Shown here in pieces: positions 24,557-31,899 of a DNA stretch of 44,585 bases. The notes under the pieces were generated by a model that was not told the origin of the DNA, made no database searches, and was given only the letters and a program-made list of their open reading frames with translations. Position 1 is the first letter of the stretch. Each line of letters begins with the position of its first letter. Source of the DNA: Comamonas testosteroni (GTDB lineage Bacteria > Pseudomonadota > Gammaproteobacteria > Burkholderiales > Burkholderiaceae_C); contig NZ_KZ984471.1 in assembly GCF_003569915.1 (NCBI RefSeq), positions 2,801-47,385 of the forward strand, written 5' to 3'. Both the position numbers and the translations under genes were made by a program.

Positions 24557-26674
24557 ATGCATTTTTCCCGTCTTTGCGCTCTGGCTGGCTGGCCTGTTGC
24601 GGCCACCGCTTTGCTGTTTGCAGCCCAGACCGCACAGGCTCAGGAGAGCGCCGCTCCCGAGCTTGCCGAAGTCACCGTGCGCAGCACCCTGCAAGAGACC
24701 ACGCTGGAGCAAACGCCAGCTTCCATCACCCTGATTGACGGCGAGCGCATGCGTGACCGCCAGATGCAGGTCAATATCTCCGAAACCCTGGTCAGCGTGC
24801 CCGGCCTGCAACTGCAAAACCGCCAGAACTACGCACAGGACCTGCAACTGTCCGTGCGCGGCTTTGGCGCGCGTTCCACGTTTGGCGTGCGCGGCATCCA
24901 GATTTATGTAGACGGCATTCCCGCGACCATGCCTGACGGCCAGGGCCAGACCAACAATATCGATATCGGCTCGCTCGAACGCATGGAAGTGCTGCGCGGC
25001 CCCTACTCTGCACTGTATGGCAATGCCTCGGGCGGCGTCATCAACGCCTATACCGAGCGCGGCGAAGGCAAGCCTTCGATGGAAAGCAGCTTTGCGCTGG
25101 GCAGCAATGGCCAAAAGCGCTTGGGCCTGAAGGCCAAGGGCGAAGCCAATGGCATTGGCTATGTGCTCAGCGCCAGCCGCTACCTGACCGATGGCTACCG
25201 CACCCAAAGCGCAGCCGACAAAAACCTGTTCAACGCACGCATCGACGTCAAGCCCGACGAGTACAGCCAGTTGACGCTGGTGGCCAACCATGTGGACATC
25301 GACGCCAAGGACCCCGGCGGCATCTCCCCCGCGGACTGGGCCAAGGATGCACGCATGACCACGCCCAACGCCCTGCTCTACAACTCCCGCAAGAGCGTCA
25401 AGCAGACCCAGGCGGGCCTGACCTATGAGCGCCAGCTCGACGGCAGCAACGCACTGCGCTTCATGGTCTATGCAGGCGAGCGCCAGATGACCCAGTTTCA
25501 GTCCACGCCCAAGTTCTCGCAAACTGGTTACAAGGGTGGCGTGATTGGTCTGAAGCGCGATTACGGCGGTCTGGATGCCCGCTGGAGCGGCAAGTACCAG
25601 TTGGGTGGCGGCGACTTCAATCTGATTGCCGGCCTGTCTGCCAATACCGTCAAGGAAGACCGCCAGGGCTACAAGAACTTTGTGGGCAACCAGCTGGGCG
25701 TGGTCGGTGATCTGGTGCGCGACGAGCGCAACACCCTCACCAATATCGACCCCTATGTGCAAGCGTCCTGGGCGTTTGCACCGCGCTGGAAGCTGGACGC
25801 CGGTCTGCGCTGGAGCAATGTGCAGTTCAAGTCCCGCGACCATTTCTTTGCTGATGGAAACGATAGCGGCAACTCCGGCTTCCATAAGCTGCTGCCCGTG
25901 GTTTCGCTGCAGCACCAGCTTAGCGATGACAGCAATGTCTATGCCTCGCTGGGTCGCGGCATGGAAACGCCGACCTTCAATGAAATTTCCTACCGCCCAG
26001 ACCTGATCTCCGGCCTGAACTTCGGCCTCAAGCCCGCTGTTTCCACCAGTGCCGAGCTGGGCATCAAGCAACGCTTCAATGTGGCGGGCGTGCGCGGTGA
26101 TCTGTCGGCTGCGCTGTTCCAGACCCAGACCGATAACGAAATCGTGGTGGCCAATAACGACAATGGCCGCACCTCCTACCAGAACGCAGGCAAGACCCGC
26201 CGCCGTGGCATGGAGCTGAGCACCACCGCATGGCTGCACCCCAAGCTGCGCCTGAACGGTTCGCTGACCTTGCTCGACGCGCGTCTGCGTACCGGCTATT
26301 GCGACACCAATGGCCAGAACTGCGTTGCCGCTGGCAAGCGCATTGCTGGCACCGCCCGCAACATTGCCTACCTGGGTCTGGACTGGTTCCCCGCCACCGA
26401 CTGGCGTGTGGGCCTGGACTGGCGCCGCATGGGCCAGATTGCCGCCGACGATCTGAACACGGTTTACGCCCCCAGCTATAACGTGGCCAGCCTGAGCGTG
26501 GGCTATACCAAGCGCCTGGGCGCCTGGAAGCTCAATACCTTTGCACGTATCGACAATCTGGCGGACAAGAACTATGTCGGCTCGGTCATCGTCAACGAGG
26601 GCAATAAGCGCTTTTATGAAGCCGCACCTGGCCGCCAATGGATGGTGGGCGGCAGCCTGAGCTACCAGTTCTGA
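24557..26674 (+). CDS. TonB-dependent outer-membrane receptor
   Basis: 705 aa. A signal peptide (MHFSRLCALAGWPVAATALLFAAQTAQA) is followed by a TonB-box-like EVTVRS stretch near residue 38. The plug domain (~50-160) has NISETLVSVPGLQLQNRQNYAQDLQLSVRGFGARSTFGVRGIQIYVDGIPATMPDGQGQ and MEVLRGPYSALYGNASGGVIN. The beta-barrel ends in QWMVGGSLSYQF with a C-terminal Phe, as expected for outer-membrane insertion. Such receptors import iron complexes, cobalamin or other scarce ligands with TonB energy. The FecA-like plug points to an iron chelate, but neighbours give no confirmation. AAGG lies 9 nt before the ATG. A strong terminator follows. Confidence 0.93.
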   Translation: MHFSRLCALAGWPVAATALLFAAQTAQAQESAAPELAEVTVRSTLQETTLEQTPASITLIDGERMRDRQMQVNISETLVSVPGLQLQNRQNYAQDLQLSVRGFGARSTFGVRGIQIYVDGIPATMPDGQGQTNNIDIGSLERMEVLRGPYSALYGNASGGVINAYTERGEGKPSMESSFALGSNGQKRLGLKAKGEANGIGYVLSASRYLTDGYRTQSAADKNLFNARIDVKPDEYSQLTLVANHVDIDAKDPGGISPADWAKDARMTTPNALLYNSRKSVKQTQAGLTYERQLDGSNALRFMVYAGERQMTQFQSTPKFSQTGYKGGVIGLKRDYGGLDARWSGKYQLGGGDFNLIAGLSANTVKEDRQGYKNFVGNQLGVVGDLVRDERNTLTNIDPYVQASWAFAPRWKLDAGLRWSNVQFKSRDHFFADGNDSGNSGFHKLLPVVSLQHQLSDDSNVYASLGRGMETPTFNEISYRPDLISGLNFGLKPAVSTSAELGIKQRFNVAGVRGDLSAALFQTQTDNEIVVANNDNGRTSYQNAGKTRRRGMELSTTAWLHPKLRLNGSLTLLDARLRTGYCDTNGQNCVAAGKRIAGTARNIAYLGLDWFPATDWRVGLDWRRMGQIAADDLNTVYAPSYNVASLSVGYTKRLGAWKLNTFARIDNLADKNYVGSVIVNEGNKRFYEAAPGRQWMVGGSLSYQF

Positions 26675-26702
26675 CACGATCAGCACTGACTGAAACCAAT
26701 TG

Positions 26703-26728
26703 AAGCGGGCCTTGAGCCCGCTTTTTTT
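26703..26728 (+). terminator. Terminator of the TonB receptor gene
   Basis: AAGCGGGC (26703-26710), a CTTGA loop, and GCCCGCT (26716-26722) followed by a run of T. Confidence 0.9.
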
Positions 26729-27071
26729 ACGACCGCCACCACTTTTTTCGCTTTTCTGATTATTTTTTGTATCCGGCCCAAGCCTTCGAAACATGCCTTG
26801 TTTGCCTCAAATCGGGCCATTGAAGCCCTCAAGCGGGCCTGCCTCAACGTGAGCAGCCTCTACAGCGCGGCCAAATCGCAGCAAAACACGGGCAATAGCG
26901 GCCAATAGCAGCGATTTCGAAGACCGCCCCCTGGCAAGTTCGCCGAAGTTAGCCGACAAAGACTGCGTAATCGCAGCAGCAATTTGCAACCACACGCCAA
27001 ATACTCGCAAGTACCCGCCAAATGCGGGTAAAACCAGTCTGCATGGAGGCGCAGAAAGCGCCCAAGTGAAG
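26729..27071. other. Non-coding stretch without a recognisable feature
   Basis: Between the TonB receptor terminator and the bioM control region. I see no credible reading frame. A short pattern of CGCCAAAT and CGCAAGTACCCGCCAAATGC repeats near 26995-27030 is the only texture. Nothing else is supported. Confidence 0.5.
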
Positions 27072-27098
27072 ATGTGATTTCTTATATGCAAATCACAT
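27072..27098. promoter_or_regulatory. Operator-like inverted repeat upstream of bioM (site 1)
   Basis: ATGTGATTT (27072-27080) and AAATCACAT (27090-27098) are perfect 9-nt inverted arms with a 9-nt spacer. There is no poly-T after it, so a protein-binding site is likelier than a terminator. It does not match BioR or classic BirA boxes that I know. Confidence 0.55.
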
Positions 27099-27108
27099 AA
27101 AAAACCGC

Positions 27109-27136
27109 GAATTTGAAGGCTTTTGAAAGCAAATTC
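27109..27136. promoter_or_regulatory. Operator-like nested inverted repeat upstream of bioM (site 2)
   Basis: GAATTTG (27109-27115) and CAAATTC (27130-27136) form the outer arms; GCTTT and AAAGC flank a central TG inside. It overlaps a possible promoter, TTGAAA (27123) and TAGAAT (27144, 15-nt spacer). Confidence 0.5.
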
Positions 27137-27202
27137 CCGGCGCTAGAATCCGCCTCGCCATGGGTTTGCCATGGAGCGAATTGATTGAGGTTTCTGGTTT
27201 TC

Positions 27203-27262
27203 ATGTTGTCCATCCGTCTGCACCCCTGTTGGAACGCCGCCCTGCGGCTGCTGCCCCTATGA
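27203..27262 (+). CDS. Possible 19-residue leader ORF ending in ATGA overlap with bioM
   Basis: ATG at 27203 opens a frame reading MLSIRLHPCWNAALRLLPL. It stops with a TGA overlapping the ATG at 27259, the likely bioM start. GAGG lies 12 nt upstream. If bioM instead starts at 27160, this is an internal shadow. The case rests on the overlap only. Confidence 0.3.
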   Translation: MLSIRLHPCWNAALRLLPL

Positions 27263-27984
27263 GCGGGATGCAAGTGGTGGATGTGCGCCTGAAGCGCGGC
27301 CAGACCCAGGTGTTCGACGGGCTCAACCTGCAGCTGAGCGAGCCGCGCATTGGCGTGATTGGCGATAACGGCGCGGGCAAGTCCAGCCTGTTTCGCCTGC
27401 TGTGCGGGCTGGAGCAGCCGCAGTCCGGCCAGGTGCTGATTGACAGCCAGAACCTGCTGCAGGCACGCCAGAGCCAGCCCGGTCTGGTGGGGCTGATGTT
27501 TCAGAATCCGGACGACCAGATCATCTTCCCCACGGTGGAGGAAGAACTGGCGCTGGGCCTGCGCCCCAAGGGCTTGAACAAGACCGAAGCCAAGGCCAGA
27601 GCCCGTGAATTGCTGAGCGAACGCGGCCTGGCCCACTGGGCCGAGCGCGCCGTCAGCAGCCTGAGCCAGGGCCAGCGCCAGCAGGTGTGCTGGCTGTCGC
27701 TATTGATTGCATCGCCCCAGGTGCTGCTGCTGGACGAGCCTTTTGCCAGCTTGGACCTGCCCGGTCAGGCCCGTCTGGCGCGCGATATTGCCGATATGCG
27801 GTCCACGCCGCAGCAGGTGCTGGTGTCCACCCATGTTCTGGACCATGTCCGCAGCTTTGAGCGCGTGATCTGGCTGGAGCAAGGCAAGCTGCGCGGCGAT
27901 GGCCCGGGCGCAGAGGTCTGCCGCGCCTATGAAGCCGATGTGGCGACACGGCTTGCCAGCATAGACGGAGCGGTTCATGGGTAG
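27259..27984 (+). CDS. bioM: ECF biotin importer ATPase BioM
   Basis: 241 aa from the ATG at 27259 (MSGMQVVDVRLKRGQTQVF). A frame from 27160 adds 33 residues not expected in the family. It is the energising ATPase of the energy-coupling-factor biotin importer, working with BioN and BioY at the inner membrane. It has Walker A GDNGAGKSSLF near residue 35, Q-loop LMFQNPDDQIIFPTVEEE near 78 (the Q-N-P-D/E-x-Q form typical of ECF ATPases), signature SSLSQGQRQQVCWLSLL near 133, Walker [13 protein letters not shown] near 155, and H-loop STHVLDH. Its stop overlaps bioN by 8 nt. Two inverted repeats upstream are candidate operators. Confidence 0.92.
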   Translation: MSGMQVVDVRLKRGQTQVFDGLNLQLSEPRIGVIGDNGAGKSSLFRLLCGLEQPQSGQVLIDSQNLLQARQSQPGLVGLMFQNPDDQIIFPTVEEELALGLRPKGLNKTEAKARARELLSERGLAHWAERAVSSLSQGQRQQVCWLSLLIASPQVLLLDEPFASLDLPGQARLARDIADMRSTPQQVLVSTHVLDHVRSFERVIWLEQGKLRGDGPGAEVCRAYEADVATRLASIDGAVHG

Positions 27985-28570
27985 CCTTTACAGCGAGTTC
28001 CCCACCTGGCTGCACCGCTGGCGTGCCGGGTTCAAGCTCTTGCTGCTGGCCCTCTTTGGCACGCTATTGTTTTTGATAGCCTCGCCCATATGGTTGGCGG
28101 GCTGTGGGCTGGTTTGCTTGTGTTTGTGGTTCTCACTGGGTCAGGCCACGCAGATTGCCCGGCGACTGATGCGCTCAGTCATCATTGCCGCACTGCTGGT
28201 GGCGGGTTTTCATGTCTTTATGGGTAACAGGGAACTGGCAGCCGTCAGTGCGCTGCGGCTGATCTGCGCATCGACGCTGGGCATTGCGCTGACCATCACC
28301 ACCCGCCCCAGCGATCTGGTCGAGGTGCTGGAATGGCTGCTCTGGCCATTCGCAAGACTGGGCCTGCCCGTGGAGCGCGTGGCCATGCAGATTGCGCTGA
28401 TGCTGCGCTTTACCGAGCATTTTTTTGTGCAGTGGAAGAAGCTTGATGACGCTCACCGCCTGCGCACCGGCAAAAGCGGCGGTCTGCGCCTGATTGCCCC
28501 ACTGACGATTCTCATGCTGCAGGCCACGCGCCGTGTGGCCGATGCGCTCTGGGCGCGACTGGGTTTTTAG
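27977..28570 (+). CDS. bioN: ECF biotin importer transmembrane protein BioN
   Basis: 197 aa, the short form typical of BioN. It is the T component linking BioM to the biotin-binding BioY. It has several hydrophobic spans in residues 18-115 and a C-terminal cytoplasmic pair of coupling helices, where the two A-R-G-like motifs appear as DAHRLRTGKSGG and ADALWARLGF. It overlaps bioM by 8 nt, and bioY follows after 10 nt. A degenerate stretch of the dispersed repeat (TTTTTGATAGCCTCGCCCAT, near 28071) may underlie the first membrane span. Confidence 0.9.
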   Translation: MGSLYSEFPTWLHRWRAGFKLLLLALFGTLLFLIASPIWLAGCGLVCLCLWFSLGQATQIARRLMRSVIIAALLVAGFHVFMGNRELAAVSALRLICASTLGIALTITTRPSDLVEVLEWLLWPFARLGLPVERVAMQIALMLRFTEHFFVQWKKLDDAHRLRTGKSGGLRLIAPLTILMLQATRRVADALWARLGF

Positions 28571-28580
28571 GAGACCAAAC

Positions 28581-29171
28581 ATGACCACTCCCTCTCACAC
28601 CGTATCGCGCAGCGGCGCGCGCTCCATGGCGCAGGTTTCGCTGTTTGCCGCCCTCATGGCCGTGATGGGCCTGATCCCCAAGATCGACCTGCCGTTTGGC
28701 GTGCCCATCACCATCCAGTCGCTGGGCGTGATGCTGGCGGGCGTCATGCTCGGCCCCTGGCGCGGCTTTCAGTCCATGCTGCTGTTTCTCGCAGCCGTGG
28801 CCGTGGGCCTGCCCCTACTGTCGGGCGGGCGCGGCGGCATTGGCGTATTCATGGCGCCGTCTGCCGGTTATCTGATTGGCTATGCGCTGGCTGCCGGCAT
28901 TACCGGCGCCATCATGGCCGCCCTGCCCCAGAGCACGCCGCGCCGCACCGCGCTCAGCGCCTTTGTTGCATCGCTGCTGGGCGGTCTGGTCTGCCTGCAT
29001 GCCTTTGGCGTGCTGGGCCTGATGCAGCTGGCAAACATGAGTCTGACTCAAGCCTTCAAGGTCACGCTGGCCTTTGTGCCCGGCGACTTTATCAAGTGCA
29101 TTCTGTGCACCATCATCGTCCACACCGTGGCGCGCGGCATGCCGGACTGGCGCTTTGGCGGCCGCGCATGA
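28581..29171 (+). CDS. bioY: Biotin-binding substrate component BioY
   Basis: 196 aa from the ATG at 28581, which has AGGAGA 9 nt upstream. The integral membrane S component binds biotin. The family signature GRGGIGVFMAPSAGYLIGY is near residue 90, preceded by IPKIDLPFGVPITIQSLGVMLAGVMLGPWRG. The C-terminus has FVPGDFIKCILCTIIVH. With BioM and BioN it makes a high-affinity transporter. Its stop overlaps the next gene's start (ATGA), so the ligase is translationally coupled to biotin import. Confidence 0.95.
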   Translation: MTTPSHTVSRSGARSMAQVSLFAALMAVMGLIPKIDLPFGVPITIQSLGVMLAGVMLGPWRGFQSMLLFLAAVAVGLPLLSGGRGGIGVFMAPSAGYLIGYALAAGITGAIMAALPQSTPRRTALSAFVASLLGGLVCLHAFGVLGLMQLANMSLTQAFKVTLAFVPGDFIKCILCTIIVHTVARGMPDWRFGGRA

Positions 29172-30664
29172 GTCTGCCTCCCAGCACTGCCCCGCTTGAA
29201 GGCCTGTGGCAGCTGGTCCATGGCCCGCTGGCGCACTGGGCCGAGCATCGCCCTGAGGTGATTGCGCTGCAAAGCGAAGAAGCGGCCTGGACCTTTGCTC
29301 AGTTGCATGACGAAGTGCAAAAGCGCTCTGCCACGTTAATTGCAGCGCGCGCGCCGCAGATGGTTCTGCTGGACGCCAGCCAGTCCACACTGGAGCGGCT
29401 GGTGGACTTTCTGGCCGTGATTTCCAGCGGGCGCTGCGCCGCCGTAGCCGACCCCGACTGGCAAGGCAGCGTGCGCCAACGCATTGAAAGCTGGCTACCT
29501 GCCGAAGCCTGCGGTCTGCAAACCGCAGAGCCCAGCGCCGCCTTCTATACCGGTTTTACCTCGGGCAGCACCGGCGTGCCCAAAGGCTTCAAGCGCCATC
29601 ACCTTTCGTGGACGGAGAGCTTTCGCGTGGGTCTGCAGGACTTTGGCCCCGTGCTTGCCCAGCGCACACTGGCCCCGGGGCGCATCTCGCACTCGCTGTT
29701 TCTGTTCGGGGCCATGCAAGGCATCTGGTACGGCTGCGGCGCGGTCATGCAGGAAAAGTTCTCCGCCCCGCGCTGCCTGGCCCTGCTGGCAGAAGGCGGC
29801 ACGCCCTGTCTCGTGGCCGTGCCCAGCCAGTTGCTGCTGATGCTGCAATGGGCCGAGCACCGTCAGTTGGCTCCCATCCCGCAGGTCGAGCTGATCACCA
29901 TCAGCGGCGCACGCTGGATGCGCGCCCACACGGCGGCCCTGCGAGCGCTCTTTCCCAAGGCGCGCATCATCGAGTTCTACGGTGCGTCCGAAGCCAGCTT
30001 TGTCGCCTGGATGGATGCCGACGAGCCCAGCAGCCCGCAAGCCGTGGGCAGGCCGTTCAGCAATGTGGAAATCGATATTCGCCCAACAGAGGATATCGAC
30101 AGTGACAATCCGTCCAGTCCATCACCTGACGGCCTGATCTATATCCGCAGCCCCATGCTGTTTATGGACTATGTGGGCGATGCCCACGACCCCACGGCCG
30201 TGCTGCGTGATGGTGAGTGGCTGTCCGTGCGCGATATGGGCCATATCGACGAGCGCGGCATGCTGTGCCTGGCCGGTCGCCAGAGCCGCATGATCGTCAC
30301 GCAAGGCAAGAATCTCTTTCCCGAAGAGGTGGAAAACCTGCTGGGCGAGCACCCGCAGATCGCCCAGGCCTCGCTGCACGGTCAGGCCGATGCGCTGCGC
30401 GGCATGCAGGTTCACGGCATATTGCTATTGAATACAGAGCAATCTGCCCTTACAACATCTGGACTGGCGCTCACTCAGTGGCTCAAACAGCGCACCGAGG
30501 CCTTTAAAGCGCCGCGCCAGTGGTGGGTTTGCCAGGACTGGCCTTACACCGCCAGCGGAAAGACCGACCATGGCAAGCTGGGGCAGGCGCTGCAGGCCAG
30601 ACTCGCAGGGCAAAACCGCGCAGATCTGCCGCAGTTGCAGCCCTTGAACAGCAGCGCCACATGA
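29168..30664 (+). CDS. Acyl-CoA ligase of the biotin operon (YhfT-like)
   Basis: 498 aa, ANL superfamily, starting at the ATGA overlap with bioY. It should activate a carboxylic acid with ATP and join it to CoA. Motifs are the phosphate loop TGFTSGSTGVPKG near residue 135, EFYGASEASF near 275, the YVGD / SVRDMGHIDERGMLCLAGRQSRMIVTQGKNLFPEEVE hinge region near 350-400, and the catalytic Lys in ASGKTDHGKL near 473. The substrate is unknown. The linkage to bioY and a thiolase recalls Bacillus yhfUTS and suggests a fatty or dicarboxylic acid related to pimeloyl supply. Residues ~423-435 are encoded by an in-frame dispersed repeat (copy L), in a region where the C-terminal domain can tolerate change. 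Confidence 0.9.
   Translation: MSLPPSTAPLEGLWQLVHGPLAHWAEHRPEVIALQSEEAAWTFAQLHDEVQKRSATLIAARAPQMVLLDASQSTLERLVDFLAVISSGRCAAVADPDWQGSVRQRIESWLPAEACGLQTAEPSAAFYTGFTSGSTGVPKGFKRHHLSWTESFRVGLQDFGPVLAQRTLAPGRISHSLFLFGAMQGIWYGCGAVMQEKFSAPRCLALLAEGGTPCLVAVPSQLLLMLQWAEHRQLAPIPQVELITISGARWMRAHTAALRALFPKARIIEFYGASEASFVAWMDADEPSSPQAVGRPFSNVEIDIRPTEDIDSDNPSSPSPDGLIYIRSPMLFMDYVGDAHDPTAVLRDGEWLSVRDMGHIDERGMLCLAGRQSRMIVTQGKNLFPEEVENLLGEHPQIAQASLHGQADALRGMQVHGILLLNTEQSALTTSGLALTQWLKQRTEAFKAPRQWWVCQDWPYTASGKTDHGKLGQALQARLAGQNRADLPQLQPLNSSAT
30436..30471 (+). repeat. 36-nt dispersed repeat, copy L, inside the ligase gene
   Basis: AGAGCAATCTGCCCTTAC at positions 1-18 and TGGACTGGCGCT at 25-36, with the left flank ATTGCTATTGAATAC. 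It is in frame with the ligase (…NTEQSALTTSGLAL…). Confidence 0.7.
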
Positions 30665-31860
30665 ATCAAAGCCCTCTCATCCTCGCCTGGGCGCGCAGCC
30701 CCGTTGCCCCCGTGGGCGGCGTGCTCAGCCATCTGCATGCACATGAAATTGCCGCCCCCGTGCTGCAAGACTTGCTGGCCCAAACGGGCTTGCCCGCGCA
30801 GGCTGTGGACGCTGTGGTGCTGGGCAATGCACTGGGCGCGGGCGGTAACCCCGCGCGCATGCTGGCTCTGGCCGCCGGTCTGCCCGACGCCTGCGCCGCT
30901 CACAGTGTGGACACCCAGTGCTGCTCGGGGCTGGACACCATCGCCATGGCCGTGGGCCTGCTGCAATCAGGTCAGGCCGAGGTGGTGATTGCCGGTGGCG
31001 TGGAAGCCTGGAGCCGCTCGCCCATCCGCCAGACCCGCCCGCGCAGCGCCGATGAAGCGCCGCAAAGCTATGAGCGCCCGCCCTTCGCCCCCGATGCGGC
31101 GCGTGACCCGGACATGTTGCAATCTGCCGCTGACTACGCCCTGCAGCACGGCCACACCCGCGCTGCGCAGGAAGCCTATGCGCTGCAAAGCCATGCCAGA
31201 GCCGTGGCGGCGCAAGAACTTCTCAAGGCCGAAATCGTGCCCGTGGCAGGGTTGGGCCACGACGCCTACCCTCGCCCGCTCAAAGCCGAGCGCGCCGCCC
31301 GCATGCCGCTGGTCGCACACAGCAGTGACGACAAGCTGCACGGCCTGAGCGCGCTCACAGTCTCTGCCAAAGCCGATGGCGCTGCGCTGCTTCTGCTGGC
31401 CACACCGCAGGCTTGCAAGCGCTGGAAGCTGACCCCGCGCGCGCAATGGCTGGCCAGCGCCAGCGTGGGCGCTGCGCCCGAGACACCACTGCTGGCAGCG
31501 ATTGCCGCAGCGCAAAAGCTGCTGCTGCGCGGCGCGCTGGCACTACAAAAATCAGAGCTGCATGCCCATGAAATATCTGGACTGGAGCTGCATGACGCAT
31601 TTGCCGTACAAGGTCTGGCCTTTTGCGAAGCATTCGGTTTAAAGCCTGAGCAGATCAACACCCAAGGCGGCGGCATTGCACGCGGTCACCCGATTGGTGC
31701 CTCCGGCGCAATTGCACTGGTGCGCTGCCTTGCTCAATTACAAGCCCTCCATCAACCAGGCGCACTGGGCATGGCCGCGATTGCCGGTGCTGGCGGCATA
31801 GGTGCGGCCACGCTGGTGCAATGGCTGGGCCCTGAAGCCTGCCAGCAAGCCGCTCCTTGA
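30661..31860 (+). CDS. Thiolase-like protein of the biotin operon (YhfS-like), second Cys missing
   Basis: 399 aa, starting in an ATGA overlap with the ligase. It has the thiolase fold: nucleophile Cys in VDTQCCSGLDTIAMAV near residue 88, ELHDAFAVQ near 312 (NEAF in most thiolases), and catalytic His in GGGIARGHPIGASGA near 344. The C-terminal block that normally reads C-x-G-G-G is AIAGAGGIGAATL, with no Cys. It may therefore be unable to run the classical thiolase base step and may hydrolyse, transfer or condense differently. Its role beside biotin import is unknown. Residues ~298-310 come from repeat copy M. Confidence 0.88.
   Translation: MNQSPLILAWARSPVAPVGGVLSHLHAHEIAAPVLQDLLAQTGLPAQAVDAVVLGNALGAGGNPARMLALAAGLPDACAAHSVDTQCCSGLDTIAMAVGLLQSGQAEVVIAGGVEAWSRSPIRQTRPRSADEAPQSYERPPFAPDAARDPDMLQSAADYALQHGHTRAAQEAYALQSHARAVAAQELLKAEIVPVAGLGHDAYPRPLKAERAARMPLVAHSSDDKLHGLSALTVSAKADGAALLLLATPQACKRWKLTPRAQWLASASVGAAPETPLLAAIAAAQKLLLRGALALQKSELHAHEISGLELHDAFAVQGLAFCEAFGLKPEQINTQGGGIARGHPIGASGAIALVRCLAQLQALHQPGALGMAAIAGAGGIGAATLVQWLGPEACQQAAP
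31554..31589 (+). repeat. 36-nt dispersed repeat, copy M, inside the thiolase gene
   Basis: AGAGCTGCATGCCCATGA at positions 1-18 and TGGACTGGAGCT at 25-36. It lies in frame just before the HDAF motif. The local protein length equals that of ordinary thiolases, so a simple insertion is not evident. Confidence 0.7.
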
Positions 31861-31863
31861 TTG

Positions 31864-31899
31864 ATAGCTGGCACCCTACACGAATTATGGACATGAGCC
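31864..31899 (+). repeat. 36-nt dispersed repeat, copy N, supplying the nitroreductase start
   Basis: ATAGCTGGCACCCTACAC at positions 1-18 and TGGACATGAGCC at 25-36. It begins 4 nt after the thiolase stop and contains both candidate ATGs (31887, 31893) of the next gene. Confidence 0.8.

Noticed and set aside
24551..26794. A 747-codon minus-strand open frame antisense to the TonB receptor
   Set aside because: A shadow of strong third-position GC bias. It has repetitive Ala/Gly/Val/His composition and no family motif, while the plus strand encodes a clear receptor with signal, plug and C-terminal Phe.
28076..28109. A 36-nt repeat copy inside bioN
   Set aside because: The left part resembles the consensus, but it needs a 2-nt deletion and lacks the TGGACT anchor. 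The membrane-span codons can explain it.
27977..28570. Cobalt transporter CbiQ identity for the membrane protein after the ECF ATPase
   Set aside because: The neighbour is a clear BioY and the protein is the short ~200 aa EcfT form, so BioN fits better than CbiQ.
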